From the NCBI GenBank assembly GCA_900319595.1, contig ONOZ01000169.1, positions 1 through 6,113 of the forward strand: DNA of 6,113 nt. Reading direction: 5' to 3'. The notes beneath the pieces are model-generated. The model did no database searches, was not told the origin of the DNA, and saw only the letters and a program-made list of their open reading frames with translations. Shown here piece after piece: positions 1-6,113 of this stretch. Positions within the stretch are counted from its first letter, which is position 1, and every line of letters starts with the position of its first letter. Both the position numbers and the translations under genes were made by a program. Origin of the DNA: an uncultured Bacteroidales bacterium (GTDB taxonomy: Bacteria; Bacteroidota; Bacteroidia; Bacteroidales; P3).

Positions 1-389
1 AAAACACTTCTATACCTTATAGTTATGAAGTTTTCTGCCAAATTGTCAGTAAGACATTAGAAAAACATATTGGCAAAATGTTTGTTTGTAAAGATAATAG
101 GGGAAATATCTGCTCCGTATTGTTTATTGCTTGGGACAAAACTACTGCCTACTCTCTTATTGGAGGAAATAATTATAATAATGTGCAACGAGATTCTGGT
201 GCATTGATTCAATACAAAAGTATAAAATACGCACAATCACTTGGTCTGACAACTTATGATTTTGAAGGCTCAATGTTGAAGGGTATTGAGGAGTTTTTTC
301 AACATTTTGGAGGAATTAGAACTCCTTATATCTCACTTTCAAAATTTTACAATAAATTTTACAAATATTTAATGGCTTTAAAACACTAA
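1..389 (+). CDS. GNAT/FemAB-like acyltransferase, C-terminal part (5' truncated by window edge)
   Basis: The reading frame is open from base 3 to the stop at 387-389 and gives 128 residues with no stop, so the gene starts left of the window; the ATG at 78 is internal. The fragment has the C-terminal half of a GNAT-like fold: a strand rich in hydrophobics (SVLFIAWD), a small-residue turn (LIGGNN), a helix (GALIQYKSIKYAQSLG), then DFEGS at fragment residues 86-90 followed by a helix and FFQHFGG at 98-104. The order 'Y-DFEGS...FF..FGG' is what I associate with Bacteroidota members of the FemAB / Acetyltransf_6 (BioF2-like) families. Those enzymes transfer acyl or aminoacyl groups, some to peptidoglycan precursors. 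The substrate cannot be read from this fragment. The stop lies 4 bases before rlmH, suggesting co-transcription. Family fairly sure, exact function unknown. Confidence -1.
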   Translation, partial: NTSIPYSYEVFCQIVSKTLEKHIGKMFVCKDNRGNICSVLFIAWDKTTAYSLIGGNNYNNVQRDSGALIQYKSIKYAQSLGLTTYDFEGSMLKGIEEFFQHFGGIRTPYISLSKFYNKFYKYLMALKH

Positions 390-393
390 GAAA

Positions 394-888
394 ATGAATA
401 TAAAACTGGTCGTTGTAGGAAAAACTATAAAAGGATTCGTAGATGATGGCATAAATGAATATATCAAACGATTAAAACATTATATAAATTTTTCAATAGA
501 AGTTATTGGTGATGTAAAAAATGCAAAAAAACTCACACCTACTCAATTAAAAATTTTGGAAGCAAATAATATTCTAAATTATTTAGATAAAAATCAAGTA
601 AATACACAAAATTCTGCTATCGTAACACTTTTGGACGAAAACGGTAGAGAATTTAAAAGCACAGAATTTGCATCCTATTTGCAAAAACAAATGAATAGTG
701 GAATCAAAACTCTGGTATTCATCGTGGGAGGGGCTTATGGTTTTGCAGATATGATAAAAGACAGATTCAAAAATACAGTATCTATTAGTCAAATGACTTT
801 TTCTCATCAAATGATTAGACTTTTGTTTGTTGAACAGTTATATAGAGCATTTACAATTATTAAAGGCGAGCCTTATCATAATGAATAA
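394..888 (+). CDS. rlmH: 23S rRNA (pseudouridine1915-N3)-methyltransferase RlmH
   Basis: RlmH is a small SPOUT-family (trefoil knot) enzyme. As a homodimer on the assembled 70S ribosome it transfers a methyl group from S-adenosylmethionine to N3 of pseudouridine 1915 in helix 69 of 23S rRNA. The 164-residue product is slightly longer than the usual 155-160. Visible family landmarks are the N-terminal strand IKLVVVGK, the LLDENGREFKS segment at 79-89, the SAM-binding knot loop IVGGAYGF at 110-117, the second knot segment with SHQMIRLLFVEQLYRA at 137-152, and the C-terminal tail ending in PYH at 160-162. The tail finishes Asn-Glu, whereas many homologues, such as that of E. coli, have a basic residue after the His. 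The ATG at 394 fits the conserved N-terminus and sits 4 bases after the upstream stop, with A-rich sequence before it. Identification is very secure. Confidence -1.
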   Translation: MNIKLVVVGKTIKGFVDDGINEYIKRLKHYINFSIEVIGDVKNAKKLTPTQLKILEANNILNYLDKNQVNTQNSAIVTLLDENGREFKSTEFASYLQKQMNSGIKTLVFIVGGAYGFADMIKDRFKNTVSISQMTFSHQMIRLLFVEQLYRAFTIIKGEPYHNE

Positions 889-892
889 AAAA

Positions 893-922
893 TGTTTTTA
901 TTGAAAAATATCTGTTTTTATT
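893..922 (+). repeat. Short 10-bp direct repeat upstream of ruvB
   Basis: The ten bases TGTTTTTATT occur at 893-902 and again at 913-922, exactly 20 bp apart start to start (about two helical turns), in the gap between rlmH and ruvB and upstream of the candidate -7 box. The region is very AT-rich, so the repeat may be chance. A role as a protein-binding site or UP-like element is only a possibility. Confidence -1.
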
Positions 923-944
923 ATGTTAATTTCATAAAATTGAT

Positions 945-952
945 TAAATTTG
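945..952 (+). promoter_or_regulatory. Candidate Bacteroidota -7 promoter element for ruvB
   Basis: TAAATTTG matches the Bacteroidota primary-sigma -7 consensus TAnnTTTG at every fixed position. It ends 32 bp before the ruvB ATG, which would give a short leader of roughly 25 nt. No good -33 TTTG is visible about 19 bp upstream (the region around 921-927 reads TTATGTT), so the promoter may be weak or rely on the -7 box. It lies in the 96-bp gap after rlmH, the only place before ruvB with room for a promoter. Confidence -1.
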
Positions 953-984
953 CAGATTGAATTTAGAAATAGTATGATATAATA

Positions 985-2022
985 ATGAATAAGAATCTTG
1001 ACCCTAATAGCGGACATCTTTCTAAACAAGAAAGAGATTACGAGAAGGCATTACGTCCTCTTGGATTTGAGGATTTTGCTGGTCAAGAAAGGATTAAAGA
1101 AAATTTAAATATATTTGTACAGGCAGCAAAGGAGAGAAGAGAGGCCTTAGACCACGTTTTGTTGCACGGTCCTCCCGGATTAGGAAAAACAACTCTATCT
1201 TACATAATTGCAAATGAATTAGGAGTAAATGTAAAAATGACTTCGGGTCCTGTTTTAGACAAACCCGGAGAATTGGCGGGCATCTTAACAAATTTAGAAC
1301 CCAACGATGTGTTGTTTATTGACGAAATACACAGATTGTCTCCTATTGTAGAAGAATATCTTTACTCTGCAATGGAAGATTATAAAATAGATATTTTGAT
1401 AGAAAGTGGTCCTAATGCAAAAAGTGTAGAAATCGCCTTAAATCCTTTTACTTTAATTGGAGCAACCACAAGAAGCGGATTATTGACAGCTCCGTTGCGT
1501 TCAAGATTTGGTATTACATGTAGATTAAAATATTATAATCACGAAACATTATGCATAATTATCAAACGCTCGTGTCGTATCCTGCAAACACCAATAGACG
1601 AAGACGCTGCAATGGAGATTGCTGGCAGATCAAGAGGTACTCCGCGTATTGCTAATTTACTTCTTAGACGAGTAAGAGACTTTGCTCAAATAAAAGGCAA
1701 TGGAATTATTACTATGGATATAGCAAAAATAGCATTAGGGGCTTTGAATGTTGATGCAAATGGACTGGACGAAATGGATAACAGAATACTTAGCGTTATT
1801 ATAGACAAATTTCGTGGAGGTCCTGTGGGATTAGGAACTATTGCTACTGCTGTTGGTGAGGATGCTGGTACAGTTGAAGAAGTTTATGAACCTTTTTTGA
1901 TTCAAGAGGGTTACATAATGCGAACTTCAAGAGGCAGAGAAGCAACTCTTCTGGCTTATCAACACTTAGGAAAAGATGCTTCAAAACGGAATAATAATCA
2001 AAAGATTTTGTTTGAAGATTAA
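985..2022 (+). CDS. ruvB: Holliday junction branch migration DNA helicase RuvB
   Basis: RuvB is the hexameric AAA+ motor that, with RuvA, drives branch migration of Holliday junctions during recombinational repair, before RuvC cleavage. The 345-residue product has the full family architecture: RPLGFEDFAGQE near the N-terminus (24-35), Walker A GPPGLGKT at 62-69, Walker B FIDEIHR at 111-117, sensor 1 GATTR at 159-163, the arginine-finger region PLRSRFG at 170-176 (Arg174), the sensor 2 region GTPRIAN at 218-224, and the C-terminal winged-helix DNA-binding domain with GGPVGLGT at 278-285 and TSRGRE at 314-319. Length is normal and no key residue is missing. The start at 985 leaves a typical short variable N-terminus before the conserved block. 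ruvA and ruvC are not next to it, as is common in this phylum. It probably has its own promoter in the preceding gap. Very secure. Confidence -1.
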   Translation: MNKNLDPNSGHLSKQERDYEKALRPLGFEDFAGQERIKENLNIFVQAAKERREALDHVLLHGPPGLGKTTLSYIIANELGVNVKMTSGPVLDKPGELAGILTNLEPNDVLFIDEIHRLSPIVEEYLYSAMEDYKIDILIESGPNAKSVEIALNPFTLIGATTRSGLLTAPLRSRFGITCRLKYYNHETLCIIIKRSCRILQTPIDEDAAMEIAGRSRGTPRIANLLLRRVRDFAQIKGNGIITMDIAKIALGALNVDANGLDEMDNRILSVIIDKFRGGPVGLGTIATAVGEDAGTVEEVYEPFLIQEGYIMRTSRGREATLLAYQHLGKDASKRNNNQKILFED

Positions 2023-2100
2023 AAAAAACATAATATTAAACCTACTTTTTTGAATGTAAGTTATTGTATAAATGGTATGAAAAATAAATTAAATAAAGAT

Positions 2101-2163
2101 ATGAAAAGGATTTTTGTATTGACTGCTCTAATGATTCTTGCAGGAGGATTCTCCGTCAGTGCA
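2101..2163 (+). other. Signal peptide coding segment of the large surface protein
   Basis: The first 21 residues have a basic n-region (MKR), a hydrophobic core (IFVLTALMILAGG) and a small-residue c-region ending SVSA, followed by QS. This fits signal peptidase I cleavage after Ala21. There is no lipobox cysteine, so the protein should be a soluble Sec substrate in the periplasm before type IX export. A start at 2077 would only lengthen the positively charged n-region. Confidence -1.
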
Positions 2164-5100
2164 CAGTCAGTAACTGTTCTTTTGAATGCAGATAGCCATG
2201 GACAGTCTGTAAGTACTTGCGAAGGTGAATTTTACGACAATAGCAAGAATAGTAAATACGCTACCAACATAGATTACTGGACTACTATCTGTCCTAGTCA
2301 AGCCAATAGCAGAACAAGACTTGAGTTTGATATGTTTGACTTACATCCCTCCGATACTGTTATAATTCATTACGGACCTAGTATTTCCGACCAGCTGGCG
2401 ATGTCTCAAACTACTGGAAAACCTTATTTTCTTACTAATGAACTGGAAGGTAAACAAATATCTCCTCCCATTACTGACGTATCTGGTTGTTTGACATTTA
2501 GATTTAAATCCGACAGAAATGGAGTTGCTCAAGGTTGGAAGGCAAGAATTGGTTGCGAAGCAAGTTGTCAAGATGTGGAAGTAGCCCTTGCAAGTACATT
2601 TGAGAAAATAAGCGAAAGTGGAGTCAGAAGTACGCGACCAGTTAGAGATGGAATAGATATTGCTAGAGTAAAAGTAGAAGACCCTTCTTATGGTTATGAT
2701 ACTATTATTACAGACGGATTAGGCAATGTAGGCTATTATAAATTTGACACTGTAAGATTCAAAGCCATAGATATTTGTCAAGGAGATAGTGTCATATTAA
2801 AAGCCGATCCTAAATTTCCTTATAACGACAATGCCTATCATCAATCTGCAGAAAACTGTATCTACATTTGGGGGTTTGGTGATAATGATGCTGGCTACGA
2901 TACTTCTTATTACAATCCAACAATAGGACACAAATGGAATAAAGTTAGCGGATATGACTTGAATCTCTATATAACAGATACATCATACGGTGGTTGCGTT
3001 GCCAAAAACACTCTAACGGCGAGAGTACGTATTGCACAAAATCCTATAAAACAAGAAAACGAAATACCCGATATGTGTTCTGGCGACAGACAACCAGTCA
3101 ATGTTGATTACACAGGAACAGCGACAATCGTTATAGACTCAATGCACATCAACCAATCACAACGTGAGATATTCAATACCCGTACTTTTATCCCAGATGG
3201 AGGAGGTTTGCCTGCAGGTAACGCTTGTTATACTTCTTCTATTGTCTTTACAACCTTTTCTCCTGGACTTACATTGTCAAGTGGTTCGGAGATATTGGAC
3301 GTTTGTATGAATATGGAGCATTCGAGTATTGGGGATTTGAGTATGGAATTGATTTGTCCTTCCGATAAAGTTGCTACATTGAAGTATAGTACAAAAAATA
3401 AAGATGCTGGACGAAAAATCTTCTTAGGAAAACCTGAGGGCGATATAAATTATGGATATATTGCAGCAGCAACAGCAGATGATTCCATAAAAATTGAGGA
3501 TTCTACATCAAATGCAACTGGTGAATGCTGGTTGTATTGTTGGAGTAATACATTTTTGAAAAATCAGCAAGGTGTTCTTACTGGCCTAGCCCCTAATATT
3601 GTCCGCAACTACTCATTATCTAAAGATGGAGTAGTATTTGTAAATAATACGGTGGATTCTACTCACTACTGGTCTATAAGGGATGTCATTACTTTGACTT
3701 CTACCATTCCTGCCGACACTATCCATATATTCAAGGACGAAACATTCTTAGCCAAAGGTGGTGATACTGTGTTTTCTGCAAGTGGGGAGGTAACTGCTTT
3801 CACTACGGGAAATTTGATAAAGATAAACGAAGGAGATTCCTACTCTGCAATATCAACAGGAAGAGAATATATTTTTAATGAGGAGTCCAAGAAAATTGAT
3901 TCCATAAATGTTACATTGCAGCAATCTGTGCAAATTATAGACAATGGTAAAAGTTTTCCGCCAGATTTCGGTGATACTGTAGTACTACACACAGACAATA
4001 TAACCTACTATAAAAACGGACAGGCTACTGTACTTGGTTACGGGGACTTTGTAACAATAAACTCTGCTACATCCATAACTATACAAGGCATAACGACACA
4101 AAACATAGATGTAGATTCTGTTAATGTGATTAGAACTATAAAGAAAGAGTATCACCCATACAAAAATGACATTTATTTAGCACAATATGGCGATTATGTA
4201 AGAACAATATCTTATATTTACCAAAGAGATAGCATTATAAATACAGGTGATACTTCTCAATTCTTACAAACACCTATCCAAAACATAACAGGTAATACTC
4301 AATACTCCGATCCTCCAACACAAGCCTATACCGATGCAACTACTGTTGATTTAAATGGATTTGACAATCTAATAGGATGTCCTTTAAACGGGAAATGGAC
4401 AATTCGAATATGTGATGATATGGCAAATGATAATGGTTGGATTTGCGGTTGGTGGATGGACGTCAAACTTTCCTCTGCTACAGATTGGACTTATTCTGTT
4501 CCTATAGACACTGTTATTTGGGGAGGACCATACATAACAAACGCAAAAGCAACTACTGCAATCGTCGCACCTTCAGTTAAAGAATCTGGCGAATTTACCT
4601 ATAATGTTAAGGTTGTAGATGATTTTGGCTGTCAATGGCCTGCTACTACTAAAATAAATATTGTAAAAACTCCAGAAGTAAATTTAGGTGCAGATAGAGA
4701 AATATGCGAAGGTCAGTCATTTACTTTGAACGCAGGAAATCCTGGTGCGACTCACTATGACTGGGAGCCAACGGGAGATACGACTCAATCAATTACAATT
4801 ACTCCTGATGAGAATGTATTTGGCACTCAGACATATACTGCAATGGTAACTAATTTTAATGGCAAACTTTATTGCTATGGACAAGGTTCTGTCAAAGTTA
4901 CTATTCATCCTGGTGCTGCTGCATCATTTACATCTGAGCCATATCCACTGGAAGGTTGTGAGCCTTATACGTTCAAACTAATTTCAACATCTTCTGAGGT
5001 TGATAAGTATGAATGGAAATTAGGAGATTACACTTCAACAGATGCTAATCCTGAATTTACATTCCCTGCAGGAACTTATGATTTGGATTTGAAAGTTACA

Positions 5101-5763
5101 AGCAAGTATGGTTGTACCGATGAAATTCATTTTGACAACATAATCAATGTCTATGAATCTCCAAGAGCAGATTTTACCTGGGAACCTGCAACGCCTTATG
5201 CTTCAAAACCAACTGTTAGAATGGTCAATCTGACAGAACCTAATAACGAAAGTCTCAATAGATACAGATGGGAATTTCAAACGAATAAATTCAATCCTAT
5301 GGATATTGAAAACGTATTTGGCAGAACACCAGAATATACTTGGAAAGCACAAAATGGTGAAAATGTAGCAGGAGAATATAATGTAACACTAGACGCATAT
5401 TCTTACAATAAAGCACCGAGTGGAAATGTTTATGAATGCCACGATACTATTTCAAAAGTAATAACTATCATTAACGACAATCTAATATTCCCGACAGTAG
5501 TTACGCCTAATGGAGATGGCATTAATGATGTATTTGAAATTCATAATCTTGTAAATGGCATGGCGTTCCCAGATAATGAATTGACTATATATAACCGCTA
5601 TGGCAAACGTATATTCTTTGTTCAAGATATTCGCTCAACTGACCAGTTTTGGGACCCAGAAGTAACAAAATCTCCAACAGGAACATATTTTTACCGTTTT
5701 GTTGCTAAAGGACCTATAAATAATTTGGAATTTAATGGAACCGTAGAAGTTTTGAGGGAATAA
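2101..5763 (+). CDS. Large secreted surface protein: CUB-like, PKD/Ig-like and split P-domain modules with type IX (type B) sorting domain
   Basis: Numbering is from the ATG at 2101 (1220 residues). Residues 1-21 are a Sec signal peptide: MKR, then a hydrophobic core, then SVSA before Gln22. Residues 26-152 resemble a CUB domain, with GEFYD, TTICP, a D-x-V-I-I-HYG strand, SGCLTFRFKSD, GWKARI-C and four cysteines (40, 64, 130, 152). Residues 223-313 are PKD-like (ICQGDS...IWGFGDND). Residues 366-488 and 735-793 look like the two halves of a P-domain (NMEHSSIGDL; GCPLNGKWTIRICDD; GWWMD), separated by a long insert. Ig/PKD-like modules follow at about 798-854, 858-936, 939-1019 and 1020-1124. 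Residues 1129-1220 are the type B gliding-motility C-terminal domain that directs type IX export. I infer a surface adhesin or structural protein; no catalytic motif is visible. An ATG at 2077 and a TTG at 2050 are in-frame alternatives. I prefer 2101 for its compact signal peptide and A-rich upstream sequence. Architecture is secure, biological role unknown. Confidence -1.
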   Translation: MKRIFVLTALMILAGGFSVSAQSVTVLLNADSHGQSVSTCEGEFYDNSKNSKYATNIDYWTTICPSQANSRTRLEFDMFDLHPSDTVIIHYGPSISDQLAMSQTTGKPYFLTNELEGKQISPPITDVSGCLTFRFKSDRNGVAQGWKARIGCEASCQDVEVALASTFEKISESGVRSTRPVRDGIDIARVKVEDPSYGYDTIITDGLGNVGYYKFDTVRFKAIDICQGDSVILKADPKFPYNDNAYHQSAENCIYIWGFGDNDAGYDTSYYNPTIGHKWNKVSGYDLNLYITDTSYGGCVAKNTLTARVRIAQNPIKQENEIPDMCSGDRQPVNVDYTGTATIVIDSMHINQSQREIFNTRTFIPDGGGLPAGNACYTSSIVFTTFSPGLTLSSGSEILDVCMNMEHSSIGDLSMELICPSDKVATLKYSTKNKDAGRKIFLGKPEGDINYGYIAAATADDSIKIEDSTSNATGECWLYCWSNTFLKNQQGVLTGLAPNIVRNYSLSKDGVVFVNNTVDSTHYWSIRDVITLTSTIPADTIHIFKDETFLAKGGDTVFSASGEVTAFTTGNLIKINEGDSYSAISTGREYIFNEESKKIDSINVTLQQSVQIIDNGKSFPPDFGDTVVLHTDNITYYKNGQATVLGYGDFVTINSATSITIQGITTQNIDVDSVNVIRTIKKEYHPYKNDIYLAQYGDYVRTISYIYQRDSIINTGDTSQFLQTPIQNITGNTQYSDPPTQAYTDATTVDLNGFDNLIGCPLNGKWTIRICDDMANDNGWICGWWMDVKLSSATDWTYSVPIDTVIWGGPYITNAKATTAIVAPSVKESGEFTYNVKVVDDFGCQWPATTKINIVKTPEVNLGADREICEGQSFTLNAGNPGATHYDWEPTGDTTQSITITPDENVFGTQTYTAMVTNFNGKLYCYGQGSVKVTIHPGAAASFTSEPYPLEGCEPYTFKLISTSSEVDKYEWKLGDYTSTDANPEFTFPAGTYDLDLKVTSKYGCTDEIHFDNIINVYESPRADFTWEPATPYASKPTVRMVNLTEPNNESLNRYRWEFQTNKFNPMDIENVFGRTPEYTWKAQNGENVAGEYNVTLDAYSYNKAPSGNVYECHDTISKVITIINDNLIFPTVVTPNGDGINDVFEIHNLVNGMAFPDNELTIYNRYGKRIFFVQDIRSTDQFWDPEVTKSPTGTYFYRFVAKGPINNLEFNGTVEVLRE
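3196..3564 (+). other. P-domain-like module, N-terminal part
   Basis: This segment (residues 366-488) has ACYTSSIVFTTFSPG, then ILDVCMNMEHSSIGDLSMEL and ICPSDKVATLK, followed by IFLGKP and ECWLYCWSN. This resembles the first part of the proprotein-convertase P-domain-like modules (a beta-sandwich) common in Bacteroidota gliding-motility-type surface proteins. The matching C-terminal half does not follow directly but appears at 4303-4479. Confidence -1.
3565..4302 (+). other. About 246-residue insert inside the P-domain-like module
   Basis: Between the CWSN block and the GCPLNG block of the P-domain lie residues 489-734. In ordinary modules of this type I would expect only a few tens of residues here. 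The insert is rich in Thr, Ser, Asp, Ile and Val with alternating hydrophobic residues, suggesting beta structure. It has no cysteine and no recognisable catalytic motif. It contains two degenerate repeat units, listed separately. The frame stays open and the base composition looks like the flanks, so it reads as part of the gene rather than a mobile element. Confidence -1.
3715..4131 (+). repeat. Two degenerate ~68-residue protein repeats within the P-domain insert
   Basis: Copy 1 is encoded by 3715-3915 (residues 539-605) and copy 2 by 3922-4131 (residues 608-677). Aligned by eye, IHIFKDETFLAKGGDTVF matches VQIIDNGKSFPPDFGDTVV. NLIKINEGDSYSAISTG matches DFVTINSATSITIQGITT, and KKIDSINVT matches IDVDSVNVI, in the same order and with similar spacing. 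The DNA copies are not obviously identical, so the duplication would be old or under divergent selection. A fainter third unit may begin near DIYLAQYGDYV (around 4170), but I cannot support it well. Confidence -1.
4303..4479 (+). other. P-domain-like module, C-terminal part
   Basis: Residues 735-793 contain the segment around DLNGFDNLIGCPLNGKW, followed by TIRICDD, NDNGWICGWWMD and V-K-L-S. This closely follows the end of P-domain-like modules, where a 'GCPLNG-W-T-R-I-D' strand precedes a 'DNGWI-GWWMD' strand. It is followed, as is usual in such proteins, by an Ig-like stretch with IWGGPYI and VVDDFGC. Confidence -1.
5485..5763 (+). other. Type B C-terminal sorting domain (gliding motility-associated, T9SS)
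   Basis: The last 92 residues begin LIFPTVVTPNGDGINDVFEI, then have LTIYNRYGKRIFF at 1161-1173, WDPE, PTGTYFYRF at 1192-1200 and end NGTVEVLRE. This is the CHU_C / gliding-motility C-terminal domain pattern recognised by the type IX secretion system. Family knowledge says type B domains often depend on a PorP/SprF-like outer-membrane partner. No such gene is adjacent here, since the next gene downstream is convergent. The usual WDG is WDP here. Identification is very secure. Confidence -1.
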
Positions 5764-5792
5764 AAGAAAATATGAATAAAATTTAAGAAAAT

Positions 5793-5832
5793 TTTAAGGG
5801 AGTGTAATTCAAAAATTTACTACTCCCTTAAA
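5793..5832. terminator. Hairpin between convergent genes, probable bidirectional terminator
   Basis: TTTAAGGGAGT at 5793-5803 pairs perfectly with ACTCCCTTAAA at 5822-5832 (11 bp). With one bulged base, a further GTAA/TTAC stem (5804-5807 with 5817-5820) leaves a 9-nt loop. It starts 29 bp after the large gene's stop. The - strand side is followed by a T-rich run (complement of 5781-5792), while the + strand side has only a weak run (AAATTATT), so termination may be stronger for the - strand gene. Confidence -1.
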
Positions 5833-5924
5833 TTATTGTCACACAGAATATTATTAATCACGAAAAAGAATTTATTTTTATCACGTATTAAACTATTTTT
5901 CTCTGATAATATTTTTCTAATAAG

Positions 5925-6113
5925 TTATCTAATCTCAGGTACTACTGCAAAGAACATAATTTCCTCATCAGTATCATTTATAAGATTATGTGAATGCCCT
6001 TTTGGACAATATAATGCCTGACCACTTTTTAACCTTTCTTCCGTTGTGTCATATGTTACTAAGCCAGAACCTTTAATCATAAATATTATTTCGCAATTTT
6101 CTTCATGCTTATG
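5925..6113 (-). CDS. Cupin-domain protein, C-terminal part (start beyond window edge)
   Basis: Read on the - strand, the frame is open from the window end to TAA at 5927-5925 and gives 62 residues starting HKHEENCE. Both cupin signatures are complete. Motif 1 (HxH-x4-E-x6-G) is HKHEENCEIIFMIKG at 1-15; motif 2 (G-x5-PxG-x2-H-x3-N) is GQALYCPKGHSHNLIN at 31-46. The two His and the Glu of motif 1 plus the His of motif 2 are the usual metal ligands, so the barrel should bind a divalent metal. It matches single-domain cupins of the Cupin_2 type, usually about 100-120 residues, so roughly half is missing at the N-terminus. Substrate or function cannot be predicted: members include isomerases, dioxygenases and sugar- or ligand-binding regulators. 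It is convergent with the large surface-protein gene and shares the hairpin with it. The fold call is secure. Confidence -1.
   Translation of the reverse strand, partial: HKHEENCEIIFMIKGSGLVTYDTTEERLKSGQALYCPKGHSHNLINDTDEEIMFFAVVPEIR

Noticed and set aside
583..810. 75-residue - strand open frame inside rlmH
   Set aside because: It is fully antisense to a securely identified gene and its translation has no family features.
889..925. Terminator after rlmH
   Set aside because: The only pairings are A-runs with T-runs without G-C pairs (for example TTTTT-ATTG-AAAAA), too weak to call in such AT-rich sequence.
1094..1291. 65-residue - strand open frame inside ruvB
   Set aside because: It is antisense to the Walker A region of ruvB and has no independent support.
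2023..2100. Promoter for the surface-protein gene (TACTTTTT at 2043 or TATAAATG at 2067)
   Set aside because: Neither matches TAnnTTTG fully and neither has a properly spaced -33 TTTG, so I do not list a promoter here although one may exist.
2341..2571. 76-residue - strand open frame inside the surface-protein gene
   Set aside because: It is antisense to the CUB-like domain and has no recognisable features.
3565..4302. Mobile element or frameshift scar explaining the P-domain insert
   Set aside because: The frame is uninterrupted, I see no terminal inverted repeats or target duplications, and composition resembles the flanks.
5833..5924. Small RNA or extra gene between the hairpin and the cupin gene
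   Set aside because: The 92 bp are AT-rich with only a 9-bp TATTTTTCT repeat (5894 and 5910). No stable structure or coding signal is visible.
5836..6021. 61-residue + strand open frame with a TTG start
   Set aside because: It lies antisense to the cupin gene, whose two exact signature motifs are far stronger evidence of coding. Its product has no recognisable feature.

Overview
This window looks like a stretch of a low-GC Bacteroidota chromosome, most likely order Bacteroidales. Three things point there. The large gene ends in a type B (gliding-motility-type) C-terminal sorting domain of the type IX secretion system, which is confined to this phylum. Start codons are preceded by A-rich sequence rather than clear Shine-Dalgarno sites. 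An exact match to the Bacteroidota -7 promoter consensus TAnnTTTG lies in front of ruvB. No tRNA, rRNA, CRISPR array, insertion sequence or phage gene was seen.

Layout, left to right on the + strand. Positions 1-389 hold the 3' end of a GNAT/FemAB-like acyl- or aminoacyltransferase gene. Four bases later comes rlmH (394-888), a 23S rRNA methyltransferase, probably in the same transcript. A 96-bp AT-rich gap carries a candidate promoter for ruvB (985-2022), the Holliday-junction branch-migration motor. Next is one very large gene (about 2101-5763) for a secreted, cell-surface multidomain protein: signal peptide, CUB-like domain, PKD/Ig-like modules, a P-domain split by a long insert, more PKD/Ig modules, and the type IX sorting domain. 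A strong hairpin at 5793-5832 separates it from a convergent gene on the - strand (5925 to beyond 6113) that encodes the C-terminal part of a small metal-binding cupin protein.

The first three genes are ordinary housekeeping genes (cell envelope or transferase, ribosome, DNA repair) and do not form a functional pathway with the surface protein. The part most worth a second look is the surface protein. Its P-domain-like module appears to be interrupted by about 245 residues that include two degenerate copies of a roughly 68-residue beta-rich unit. I found no convincing sign of a new defence, mobile or regulatory system; the rest of the window looks conventional.
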